The position numbers and the translations under genes were made by a program. A stretch of 64,000 nucleotides of DNA from Paractinoplanes atraurantiacus (GTDB taxonomy: Bacteria; Actinomycetota; Actinomycetes; Mycobacteriales; Micromonosporaceae). The notes under the pieces are model-generated. The model worked only from the letters and a program-made list of their open reading frames with translations. It ran no database searches and was not told the origin of the DNA. The stretch lies in assembly GCF_900215205.1 (NCBI RefSeq), contig NZ_OBDY01000001.1:62001-126000 (forward strand), read 5' to 3'. Below are positions 17,250 to 27,357 of the stretch, in pieces; the stretch's first letter is position 1; each line of letters begins with the position of its first letter.

Positions 17250-17253
<4 letters not shown>
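15607..17253 (+). CDS. kdpA: Potassium-transporting ATPase subunit A (K+ channel subunit)
   Basis: 548 residues, about ten transmembrane helices, full length for the family. It forms the K+-selective pore of KdpFABC, related to K+ channels; filter-like loops include [21 protein letters not shown] and [24 protein letters not shown] and [12 protein letters not shown] are further family signatures. Its stop overlaps the kdpB start. Confidence 0.96.
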
Positions 17254-19361
<2,108 letters not shown>

Positions 19362-19366
19362 CACCC

Positions 19367-20197
19367 ATGCGACTTCCTACCTGGCTCTCTCAACACCTCG
19401 CGGCGCTCCGCGCGCTGCTTGTCATGACCGTCCTGCTCGGACTGGCGTACCCCCTGGCCTTTGTCGCCGTCGGGCATCTGCCGGGCCTCTCCCACAAGGC
19501 GAACGGCTCGATGGTGAGTGCCGGAAGCACGCTCATCGGCCAGTCGTTCACCGATGCCGACGGCAACCCCGTCCCGAAGTACTTCCAGAGCCGCCCCTCG
19601 GCCGCCGGTGACGGATACGACCCCACGTCCACCGCGGCCAGCAACCTGGGCCCGGAAAGCGTGGTCGACACGGCCGATGCGAAGAGCCTGCTCACCCAGG
19701 TCTGCGAGCGCAGCCTCGCCATCGGCAAGCTGGAGAACGTGGACGGCAGCCGGCCGTACTGCACCAGCGACGGCGTCGGCGCCGTGCTCGCCGTCTTCTA
19801 CCGCGACGGCCTGACCGGCCCGGTCACCCGCGCCGTGTCGGTCAACCAGACCGGTACCCCGTTCATCGCCACCTACGAGGGCGTCACCGTCGAGTCCGCG
19901 AAGAACGGCGAGGACTACGTGGCCGAGGGCGGCGTCATCACACCGATCCGCGGCGACGCCCCGGCCAAGCCGGTCGTTCCGGCCGACGCCGTCACGGCCA
20001 GCGGCAGCGGCCTCGACCCGGACATCAGCGTGGCGTACGCGAACCTGCAGGCACCCCGCATCGCCCGCGAGCGCAACCTGTCGCCGGTGCGGGTTCACCA
20101 GCTCATCGAGGAGCACACCGAGGGCCGCGCCCTGGGCTTCATGGGCGAGCCGGCCGTCAACGTCCTGGAGCTCAACCTGGCCCTGGACGGAAAGTAG
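19367..20197 (+). CDS. kdpC: Potassium-transporting ATPase subunit C
   Basis: 276 residues from the ATG at 19367, five bases after kdpB. One N-terminal transmembrane helix (LLVMTVLLGLAYPLAF), then the extracytoplasmic domain with GSMVSAGSTLIGQSF, YFQSRPSAAG, SAYANLQ-type segment VAYANLQAPRIA and the terminal VNVLELNLAL. Residues ~100-205 contain an insertion absent from the ~190-residue proteobacterial protein, as usual in actinobacteria. Confidence 0.94.
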   Translation: MRLPTWLSQHLAALRALLVMTVLLGLAYPLAFVAVGHLPGLSHKANGSMVSAGSTLIGQSFTDADGNPVPKYFQSRPSAAGDGYDPTSTAASNLGPESVVDTADAKSLLTQVCERSLAIGKLENVDGSRPYCTSDGVGAVLAVFYRDGLTGPVTRAVSVNQTGTPFIATYEGVTVESAKNGEDYVAEGGVITPIRGDAPAKPVVPADAVTASGSGLDPDISVAYANLQAPRIARERNLSPVRVHQLIEEHTEGRALGFMGEPAVNVLELNLALDGK

Positions 20198-20217
20198 AGG
20201 AAGGGAGGCGCGGCGTC

Positions 20218-22698
20218 ATGGCACGTGGAGAACTGCGGATCTATCTCGGCGCCGCGCCCGGCGTCGGCAAGACGTACGCCATGCTCGAAGAGGCCCACCG
20301 CCGGGCCGAGCGTGGCACCGACGTCGTGGTCGCGCTGGTCGAGACGCACGGCCGCAAGCACACCGCGGCGATGATCGGCGACCTCGAGGTGATCCCGCGC
20401 AAACGGGTCACCTATCGGGGCGCCGAGTTCACCGAGATGGACCTCGACGCGATCCTGGCCCGCAAGCCGGAGCTGGCCGTCGTCGACGAGTACGCGCACA
20501 CCAACGTGCCCGGCTCGGCCCACGCCAAGCGCTGGCAGGACGTGCGGGCCCTGCTCGACGCCGGCATCAGCGTGCTCACCACGGTCAACGTGCAGCATCT
20601 GGAATCGCTCAACGACGTGGTCGCCCGGATCACCGGCGTCGAGCAGCGGGAGACCGTGCCGGACGTGGTGGTGCGCGCGGCCGAGCAGGTCGAGCTGGTC
20701 GACATGACACCCGAGGCGCTGCGCCGGCGGATGGCGCACGGCAACATCTACCAGCCCGAGAAGGTCGACGCGGCCCTCGGCAACTACTTTCGCACCGGTA
20801 ACCTGACCGCGCTGCGCGAGCTGGCGCTGCTGTGGCTGGCCGACAAGGTCGACGACCAGCTCGGCCGATATCGCGCCGAGCACGGCATCGACAAGACCTG
20901 GGAGACCCGCGAACGGGTGGTGGTCGCCCTGACCGGCGGCCCCGAGGGCGACACGCTGATCCGGCGGGCCGCCCGCATCGCCGCCCGCAACAAGGGCACC
21001 GACCTGCTCGCCGTGCACGTCACCCGCAACGACGGCCTGGCCGGGGCCGACCCGGGCAAGCTGGCCCGGCAGCGGGTGCTCGTCGAGACGCTCGGCGGCA
21101 CCTATCACCAGGTGTCCGGCTCCGACGTGCCCGAGGCGCTGCTTGAGTTCGCCCGCGCGGTCAACGCCACCCAGGTCGTGCTCGGCGCGAGCAGCCGCGG
21201 GCGGTTCGCTCAGATCCTCAGCGCCGGCGTCGGCGCCACTACGATCGCCCGCTCCGGCTCGATCGACGTGCATCTGGTCCCGCACGAGCGGGCCGGGCAG
21301 GGCCGGCGGCGGGCCCGCGTGCCCGCGGCCCTGTCCCGCGGCCGGCGGATCGCCGGCTTCGTGGCCGTGCTGGCCGGCCTGCCCGCGCTCACCCTGCTGC
21401 TCAAGCTCGGGCCGTCGCTGTCGCTGACCAACGACATCCTGCTCTTCCTGGGCGCCGTCATCGGCGTCTCGCTGATCGGCGGCCTCTGGCCGGCCCTGCT
21501 CGCCGCGGTCGCCGGGTCGCTGATCCTCAACTGGTTCTTCACCCCGCCGCTGAGCAAATTCACCATCGCCGAGCGGGACAACCTGCTCGCGCTCGGCATC
21601 TTCGTGGTCGTGGCGCTCGCGGTGAGCTGGGTGGTCGACACCGCGGCCCGCAAGACGCGGCAGGCCGCGGCCGCCTCGGCCGACGCCCAGATCCTGTCCA
21701 CTGTGGCAGGAAGTGTGGTCCGCGGTGAGCGGCCGATGATGGCCCTGCTGGAACGGGTGCGCGAGACGTTCGGCTTCGACTCGGTCACCCTGCTCAGCGA
21801 CGGCGAGCCGGCGGCCGAGGTGGGCACACCGGTCTGCACCAGCTCGGCCGAGGCGGACGTCGAGGTGCGGGCCGACGAGCACGTGACGATGCTGCTCAAG
21901 GGCCATCCACTCCAGGCCTCGGACCGGCGGCTGGTCGAGGCGTTCGCCGCGCAGGCCGCGGTGGCGCTGCGCCAGGAACGGCTCAGCGCCGAGGCGGCCG
22001 CCGCCAAACCCCTGGCCGAGGCCGACCGGATGCGCACCGCGCTGCTGGCCGCGGTCAGCCACGACCTGCGCACGCCGCTGGCCTCGGCCAAGGCGTCGGT
22101 GGCGGGCCTGCTCAGCGACGAGGTCCACTTCGACGAGGAGGACCGGCACGAGCTGCTGGTCACCGCCGACGAGTCGCTCGACCGGCTGGACCGGCTCGTG
22201 GCCAACCTGCTCGACATGAGCCGCCTGCAGGCCGGTGCGCTCGGCGTCAGCACGACCGACGTCGGCGCCGAGGAGGTCCTCCCGCGCGCGCTCGACGACC
22301 TCGGACCGGACGGCCGCAAGGTCACCCTGCACATCCCGGACGACGTGCCGCCCGTACGGGCCGACCCCGGCCTGCTCGAACGCGTGCTGGTCAACGTGGT
22401 CGCCAACGCGCTGCGCTACAGCCCGCCCGGCCGGCCGCCGGTGATCACCGTGAGCCGCTACGGCGACACCCTGGAGCTGCGCGTCATCGACCACGGCCCC
22501 GGCATCCCGCGCGACCGCTGGGACGACGTCTTCCTGCCCTTTCAGCGCCTCGGCGACCGCGACAACCACACCGGCGTCGGTCTCGGCCTGGCCCTGTCCC
22601 GCGGCCTGACCGAGGCCATGGGCGGCAACCTCATCCCCGAAGAGACACCAGGAGGTGGCCTCACCATGGTCCTTTCTCTGCCCGTCAGCTCATCATGA
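20218..22698 (+). CDS. kdpD: KdpD sensor histidine kinase
   Basis: 826 residues with AGGGAGG before the ATG. Domains: N-terminal KdpD ATP-binding domain with Walker A GAAPGVGKTYAM and DEYAHTNVPGS; universal-stress-like domain (~230-360); DUF4118 block of four transmembrane helices (~375-480); a GAF-like segment; HisKA with phospho-accepting H615 in AVSHDLRTPLAS; and an HATPase with NVVANALRYS and DHGPGIPRDRWD. It senses K+ limitation or ionic stress and phosphorylates KdpE. Its stop overlaps the kdpE start (ATGA). Confidence 0.95.
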   Translation: MARGELRIYLGAAPGVGKTYAMLEEAHRRAERGTDVVVALVETHGRKHTAAMIGDLEVIPRKRVTYRGAEFTEMDLDAILARKPELAVVDEYAHTNVPGSAHAKRWQDVRALLDAGISVLTTVNVQHLESLNDVVARITGVEQRETVPDVVVRAAEQVELVDMTPEALRRRMAHGNIYQPEKVDAALGNYFRTGNLTALRELALLWLADKVDDQLGRYRAEHGIDKTWETRERVVVALTGGPEGDTLIRRAARIAARNKGTDLLAVHVTRNDGLAGADPGKLARQRVLVETLGGTYHQVSGSDVPEALLEFARAVNATQVVLGASSRGRFAQILSAGVGATTIARSGSIDVHLVPHERAGQGRRRARVPAALSRGRRIAGFVAVLAGLPALTLLLKLGPSLSLTNDILLFLGAVIGVSLIGGLWPALLAAVAGSLILNWFFTPPLSKFTIAERDNLLALGIFVVVALAVSWVVDTAARKTRQAAAASADAQILSTVAGSVVRGERPMMALLERVRETFGFDSVTLLSDGEPAAEVGTPVCTSSAEADVEVRADEHVTMLLKGHPLQASDRRLVEAFAAQAAVALRQERLSAEAAAAKPLAEADRMRTALLAAVSHDLRTPLASAKASVAGLLSDEVHFDEEDRHELLVTADESLDRLDRLVANLLDMSRLQAGALGVSTTDVGAEEVLPRALDDLGPDGRKVTLHIPDDVPPVRADPGLLERVLVNVVANALRYSPPGRPPVITVSRYGDTLELRVIDHGPGIPRDRWDDVFLPFQRLGDRDNHTGVGLGLALSRGLTEAMGGNLIPEETPGGGLTMVLSLPVSSS

Positions 22699-23372
22699 CC
22701 CGGGTGCTCGTCGTCGATGACGAACCGCAGATCGTCCGGGCCCTGCGGATCAACCTCAAGGCCCGCCGGTACGAGGTGGACACCGCCCCCGACGGGGCCT
22801 CGGCCCTGCACGCCGCCGCCCACCACCGCCCCGACCTGGTCGTCCTCGACCTGGGCCTGCCCGACATGGAGGGCGTGGAGGTCATCCGCGGCCTGCGCGG
22901 CTGGACCGGCGTGCCGATCATCGTGCTCTCCGGCCGCGCCGGCAGCGCCGACAAGGTGGCGGCCCTCGACGCCGGCGCCGACGACTACATCACCAAGCCG
23001 TTCGGCGTCGACGAGCTGCTGGCCCGCATGCGCGCGGTGACCCGGCGCTCCCAGCCCGGCGACGAGGCGGGCCCGGTCGTCACCATCGGCGCCCACACCG
23101 TCGACTTCTCCACCCGCACAGTCTCCGGCGGCGACCACGACGTGCGCCTGACCCCACGAGAGTGGGAGCTGCTGGAACACCTGGCCCGCCACCCCGGCAA
23201 GCTGATCAGCCAATATCACCTGCTCCAGCAGGTGTGGGGCCCGCAGTACGGCACCGAGACCAACTACCTGCGCCAGTACATGGCCCGCCTGCGCCGCAAA
23301 CTGGAAACCGACCCGGCCCACCCACGCCACCTGCTCACCGAGCCCGCCATGGGTTATCGCTTCGTGCCGTGA
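22695..23372 (+). CDS. kdpE: KdpE response regulator (OmpR family)
   Basis: 225 residues. Receiver domain with phosphoacceptor D52 in VLDLGLPDMEG and K in ITKPFGVDELLAR; C-terminal OmpR-type winged helix with LTPREWELLEHLARHPGKL and the end GYRFVP. Coupled to kdpD by ATGA overlap. It should activate the kdp promoter upstream of 15438. No terminator hairpin is evident after it. Confidence 0.95.
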   Translation: MTRVLVVDDEPQIVRALRINLKARRYEVDTAPDGASALHAAAHHRPDLVVLDLGLPDMEGVEVIRGLRGWTGVPIIVLSGRAGSADKVAALDAGADDYITKPFGVDELLARMRAVTRRSQPGDEAGPVVTIGAHTVDFSTRTVSGGDHDVRLTPREWELLEHLARHPGKLISQYHLLQQVWGPQYGTETNYLRQYMARLRRKLETDPAHPRHLLTEPAMGYRFVP

Positions 23373-23481
23373 TGCCCGGCGCTCGCACCCTTGTCACCGG
23401 TCTCCCCGGCGCCGTGAGCGGAAGTTGTCCACAGGCCGCCAGCTTTTCCACAGGCCGCAGCACGATCTCGGCCAGCACTGA

Positions 23482-23766
23482 GACAATGTCATCGGGCGGC
23501 TCCCCCTCGATTACGACGTCGAAATCCGCCGAGTGATCTGCTCGACCAACGCCATCGAATCGTTGAACGCCCGTTACCGGCGTGCAGTTCGGGCCCGTGG
23601 GCATTTCCCGAGCGAGCAGGCCGCTCTGAAATGCCTGTACCTTGTGACTCGCAGCCTGGACCCGACCGGGGCCGGCCGCGCCCGATGGACGATGCGCTGG
23701 AAGCCCGTGATCAACGCCTTCGCCATCACCTTCGGTGACCGCTGGCCGGCCGCCGAGACCTACTAA
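23482..23766 (+). pseudogene. IS256-family transposase, C-terminal remnant
   Basis: The frame is open from 23482 and reads DVEIRRVICSTNAIESLNAR, then FPSEQAALKCLYLV and a tryptophan-containing tail WKPVINAFAITFGDRW. These are the C-terminal signatures of IS256/mutator-type transposases (around the catalytic glutamate in NAIES). The upstream ~300 residues carrying both catalytic aspartates are absent, so the gene is dead. No terminal inverted repeats were found. It marks an old insertion between kdpE and the signalling block. Confidence 0.8.
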
Positions 23767-23812
23767 CCGAAGAGCCGGAAACACCGATCTTGGTACGGAC
23801 CCCCCCCTGGGA

Positions 23813-23992
23813 GGGCGGGCTCTGTGCGGGCGGGCTCTGTGCGGGCGGGCTCTGTGCGGGCGGGCTCTGTGCGGGCGGGCTCTGTGCGGGCGGGCTCTGT
23901 GCGGGCGGGCTCTGTGCGGGCGGGCTCTGTGCGGGCGGGCTCTGTGCGGGCGGGCTCTGTGCGGGCGGGCTCTGTGCGGGCGGGCTCTGGGG
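23813..23992. repeat. Minisatellite: 12 tandem 15-bp units
   Basis: Eleven perfect copies of GGGCGGGCTCTGTGC followed by one degenerate copy (GGGCGGGCTCTGGGG). The period of five codons leaves all six frames open, so long Arg/Ala/Pro/Ser repeat ORFs here are artefacts. It follows the transposase remnant by 46 bp and precedes the SDR gene by about 180 bp. The remaining bases 23993-24172 show no recognised gene and must hold the promoter of the next one. Confidence 0.95.
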
Positions 23993-24172
23993 CAGTACCC
24001 GGCCTGCCTGTGCCGCCGGTTGGAGAGCGGCCCGGTCCACGCCACACGCCCATCGAGCCCGCCATCTGCTGTCGTCTCGTGTCGTGAACGGCCCGTCAAC
24101 AAAGTTCGGGCGTTCGTACGCAACGTGTGAACAGCTCTGTCGACGGTCACCACGGCGACGTTGCATGGAGCC

Positions 24173-25369
24173 GTGAACGGAACAACCGCCCTGGTCACCG
24201 GGGCTTCGCACGGTATCGGGCACGAGCTGAGCCGCCGGCTGGCCGGCCGCGGCTTCCGCGTTCTGGTGCACGGGCCGACCCCGGCCTCCGCCGAGAAGGC
24301 GGTCCGCCGGCTCGTGGCCGCGGGAACGAAGGCCGAACGACTCACCCCGGTCGCGGCCGACTTCCGCCACCTCGAGCAGGTGATCGAGCTCGGTCACCGC
24401 GTCGAGCGGCTCGACCTGCTGGTGAACAACGCCGGGACCCTGGGCCTGGCCGACCCGGCCGCGCTCTTCCAGGTCAACTACCTCGCGCATTACGCGCTTA
24501 CGCGGGCGCTCGGGCCCGCGCTGAAGGCGAGCGCCGGCCGAGTCGTGACGGTCGCCTCGTCGCGGCACCGGATGGCGACGGCCGACCTGTTCGCCGCCGG
24601 GCTGCGCCCGGCCGAGGCGTACGCGAACGCGCAGGCTGCCCGGATTCTCCTCACCGGCACCGTGAGCAGTGAGGTCGAAGCGGTCGCCGTGCATCCCGGC
24701 GTCGTCGACACCGGGCGGATCGCCGGCGTTTATGGGCTGGGCGGGCTGCCTGTGCGCGATGGCGCGGAGCAGATCCTGTGGGCCACCGAGCCGGGCGCCG
24801 CGTTCGAGAACGGCGCGTACTACGAGGGCCATCTGCTCGCACACTCCGAAGTGGACGTGGCGGCGGCCGATCGGTTGTGGTGCGACTCGGCAAAGATTCT
24901 TGGTTGGGACTGCACCGCCGAACGGTCTCGTGGTATTCGGCGGGTCGTTACCTGTGCCGGGTACACCGGGTGCATGACCGAGCTCCGCTGTGCCATCGAG
25001 AGAGACACCGACAAGGCCGGCAAGACCACGTACCTGCACCTGAGCGGCGCTTTCGACAAGGCGGCCCACCGTGAGCTGCGCCGGGAGCTGTGGGGCGCCT
25101 TCGCCCGCAAGCGCCGGGGGCGCGTCGTGGTCGATCTGGCCCGGGTCGACGAGATCGGCAGCGAGTGCATCGAGGTGCTGCTGATGGGCTACACCAAGGC
25201 GCTGCGCGGCGGGCACGGATTCGAGGTCACCGGCGCGCAGGGCGGCGTCCGGCAGATGCTCGAGGCCACCGGGCTGTGCGAGCGGCCGGACGACGACGTG
25301 CTCTACGCCCCGGCCTGGCCCGACATCTTCGAGTTCACGCCGCTGGGCGCTCCCGACCGGCTGGGGTGA
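24173..25369 (+). CDS. Short-chain dehydrogenase read through into a STAS domain
   Basis: 398 residues from the GTG at 24173 (a TTG at 24161 is also possible). The first ~245 residues are an SDR: NAD(P) loop TGASHGIG, LLVNNAGTLG, catalytic Ser in VTVASSRH, and a Y-x3-like AYANAQAARI in which lysine of the usual YxxxK is replaced. This suggests an altered or lost active site. After ~25 residues of linker comes a STAS domain from M268 (MTELRCAIER) with LDLARVDEIGS-like VVDLARVDEIGSECIEV. The frame is uninterrupted, but the linker looks like translated intergenic DNA and an independent start at 24974 is plausible. So this is either a true fusion or two genes after loss of a stop codon. Its end overlaps the next, convergent gene by 35 bp. 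Confidence 0.65.
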   Translation: MNGTTALVTGASHGIGHELSRRLAGRGFRVLVHGPTPASAEKAVRRLVAAGTKAERLTPVAADFRHLEQVIELGHRVERLDLLVNNAGTLGLADPAALFQVNYLAHYALTRALGPALKASAGRVVTVASSRHRMATADLFAAGLRPAEAYANAQAARILLTGTVSSEVEAVAVHPGVVDTGRIAGVYGLGGLPVRDGAEQILWATEPGAAFENGAYYEGHLLAHSEVDVAAADRLWCDSAKILGWDCTAERSRGIRRVVTCAGYTGCMTELRCAIERDTDKAGKTTYLHLSGAFDKAAHRELRRELWGAFARKRRGRVVVDLARVDEIGSECIEVLLMGYTKALRGGHGFEVTGAQGGVRQMLEATGLCERPDDDVLYAPAWPDIFEFTPLGAPDRLG

Positions 25370-25691
25370 CCCCGACGTCGCGCAGGCGGTGATGGGCCAC
25401 GCCGGCCGCGCTGAGCCGGTCGGCCAGGGCGGGACTGGTGTGGTCGAGGAACACCGCGACCTGATGGTCGTCGCCGAGGAAGCAGGTGGCGACCAGGGTG
25501 CCCAGGTTGATCGGGTCGATGTCGGGAACATCGTGCAGATCGAGGACGAGCCGCAGGGGCCGCACGTGGCGCACGGCGTGGACCAGGGTGCGCCGCAGCT
25601 CGACCGCGTCCTCGGCGTCGAGAGCGCCGTGCGGCTGGATGACGAGCGTGCCGTCGGGGCTGGTTTCGACGTCGACCGAAGTGGCGGTCAT
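25335..25691 (-). CDS. STAS-domain anti-sigma factor antagonist
   Basis: 118 residues from the ATG at 25691, with GAAGGG six bases upstream; an ATG at 25712 (GGAG four bases upstream) would add 7 residues. The domain has VIQPHGALDAEDAVELRRTL, LRLVLDLHDVPDIDPINLGT and a C-terminal LADRLSAAGVAHHRL. In SpoIIAA the phosphorylated residue is a serine after D-x-S; here the segment is DIDPIN, so the usual phosphoserine is missing and classical partner switching may not apply. It is downstream of the EAL/PAS genes on the opposite side of a short gap and converges with the SDR-STAS gene. Confidence 0.75.
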   Translation of the reverse strand: MTATSVDVETSPDGTLVIQPHGALDAEDAVELRRTLVHAVRHVRPLRLVLDLHDVPDIDPINLGTLVATCFLGDDHQVAVFLDHTSPALADRLSAAGVAHHRLRDVGVTPAGRERPAA

Positions 25692-25731
25692 CGCGGACCC
25701 TTCGTTACCCATTGTTCTCCGGAGGGAAAGG

Positions 25732-27357
25732 TTACTGCCGAGTGTGGACCGGCGATAGTCGAGTATTCGGGTGAACCAGCTCGGCCGGTCCGGGCCGATT
25801 CAGGTGATAGCCCTGCAGAAGGTCCACTCCGGCCTCGGCCAGCGCGGTCGCGGTCGGCTCGTCCTCCACACCCTCGGCCACGACGGTCAGGTTCAGCGCC
25901 CGGGCGATGGCGATCACCGAGTCGATGATCACCGCGTGCGGCTTCGAGTCGTGCATGCGCATCACGAACGACCGGTCGATCTTCAGTTCGTCGATGGGCA
26001 GCTCGGGCAGCAGACCGAGAGAGGTGTAGCCGGTGCCGAAATCGTCGATCGCGACCCGGATGCCGGCCGCCCGGATCTCGGCCAGCCGTGCCGCCGCCCG
26101 GTCGGGCCGGGTCAGCACCGCGGTCTCGGTGATCTCCACCGTGAGCAGTGACGCCGGCAGCCCCTCCAGGCGCAGCAGGGCCAGGATGGTCGGCACCGCG
26201 CGGTCCTGAGCCAGATAGGCGGCCGACAGGTTCACCGAGACCGGCAGGCCCCGGCCCTCGCGATGCCAGACGCCGGCCTGGTGGATGGCCTCGGCCAGCA
26301 CCCAGTCGGTCAGCTCGAGGATCACGTCGGAGCGCTCGGCGTCGGGCAGGAAGACGCCCGGCGGCAGCATGCCACGCTGCGGGTGCTGCCAGCGGACCAG
26401 CGCCTCGGCGCCGCGGACCGTGCGGTCGGCGGCGTCGTGCAGCGGCTGGTACTGCACCAGCAGGTGCCCGGCCCGGATGCCGGCCCGCAGCTCGGTGAGC
26501 TGACGCAGGTCGGCCCGCTGGCCGAGACCGAGGTCCTCGGTCCACCGGACCACGCCGGTGCGGTCCTTCTTGGCGCTGTGCATGGCCGCCACGGCCCGGC
26601 GGCCGACCACGGCGATGTCGCGGTGGCCGGCCTCGGTGACGCCGACGCTCGCCTCCAAGCTCACCGGCACCCCGTCGATCGTGTGCGGGCCGCGGATGGC
26701 GTCGGCGAGCCGCCGCCCGAGGCGGGCGGCGTCCGTCACCGGGTGGGCTACCAGCACCGCGAACTGGTCACCCTCGAACCGGGCGATCAGATCCTGCGGG
26801 CGGCAGGCGTCGCGCAGCGCGCCGGCGACCCGCTGGAGCAGTGTGTCGGCACCCTCGCGGCCGAGCATGTCGTTGACCTCCTGGAACCGGTCCAGGCCCA
26901 GGTGCACGATCGCGGCCAGCGTGCCGGCGGCCAGCCGCTGCCGGCCCTCGGCCACCACGGTGGCCCGGTTGGGCAGACCGGTGAGGTGGTCGGCCCGCGA
27001 CATCCGGGCGTACCGGCCGGCCATCGCCGTGAGCAGGCCGATCACCGGCGCCACGCCGTAGCGGTCGTCGGGCCAGCGGACCACGACCGGCTCGTCGCGT
27101 TCGGCGTCGGGCCGGGCCAGGGCGGCCTCGGCGGCCAGGTCGATGTCGGTGCCGGCGGGCAGCACGAGCGGGTCGTGCAGGGTCCGCGAGCTGCGGCTCA
27201 GCAGCCGCGGGCCGGTGGGGGAGTCGATCAGGACGCCCGGGCGGTCCGGGTCGTCGCGCAGCAAAGCCACGATCTCGGCCAGCGGCGTGCCGGCGGGCAC
27301 CGGCGTCATCGGCACCGCCGTCTCACCGAGCTTGCGGGGCAGGCGCCCGCCGCTCAC
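25732..27357 (-). CDS. EAL-domain c-di-GMP phosphodiesterase with degenerate GGDEF domain
   Basis: 541 residues from the GTG at 27357, overlapping the upstream stop (GTGA). Residues ~1-110 hold a CBS-like or unknown domain (GVLIDSPTGPRLLSRS). Residues ~120-275 are a GGDEF fold (DHLTGLPNRA) whose signature is FEGDQF (194-199) instead of GGDEF, so cyclase activity is unlikely. Residues ~285-541 are an EAL domain with the catalytic set apparently intact: EALVRW (318), VNLSA, VEITETAV, IDDFGTG, LKIDRSF, AEGVED and LLQGYHLNRP. Prediction: a c-di-GMP-degrading enzyme, possibly modulated by GTP at the degenerate GGDEF. It forms an operon with the PAS protein. Confidence 0.85.
   Translation of the reverse strand: MSGGRLPRKLGETAVPMTPVPAGTPLAEIVALLRDDPDRPGVLIDSPTGPRLLSRSSRTLHDPLVLPAGTDIDLAAEAALARPDAERDEPVVVRWPDDRYGVAPVIGLLTAMAGRYARMSRADHLTGLPNRATVVAEGRQRLAAGTLAAIVHLGLDRFQEVNDMLGREGADTLLQRVAGALRDACRPQDLIARFEGDQFAVLVAHPVTDAARLGRRLADAIRGPHTIDGVPVSLEASVGVTEAGHRDIAVVGRRAVAAMHSAKKDRTGVVRWTEDLGLGQRADLRQLTELRAGIRAGHLLVQYQPLHDAADRTVRGAEALVRWQHPQRGMLPPGVFLPDAERSDVILELTDWVLAEAIHQAGVWHREGRGLPVSVNLSAAYLAQDRAVPTILALLRLEGLPASLLTVEITETAVLTRPDRAAARLAEIRAAGIRVAIDDFGTGYTSLGLLPELPIDELKIDRSFVMRMHDSKPHAVIIDSVIAIARALNLTVVAEGVEDEPTATALAEAGVDLLQGYHLNRPGPAELVHPNTRLSPVHTRQ

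Noticed and set aside
23813..23992. CRISPR array
   Set aside because: Units are directly adjacent with no spacers and no cas genes are present.
23335..24345. Long repetitive open frames on both strands over the minisatellite
   Set aside because: The 15-bp unit leaves all six frames open; sequences such as RARPH repeats are a by-product and have no start context.
25732..27357. Active diguanylate cyclase
   Set aside because: Signature is FEGDQF, which lacks the catalytic GGDEF residues.
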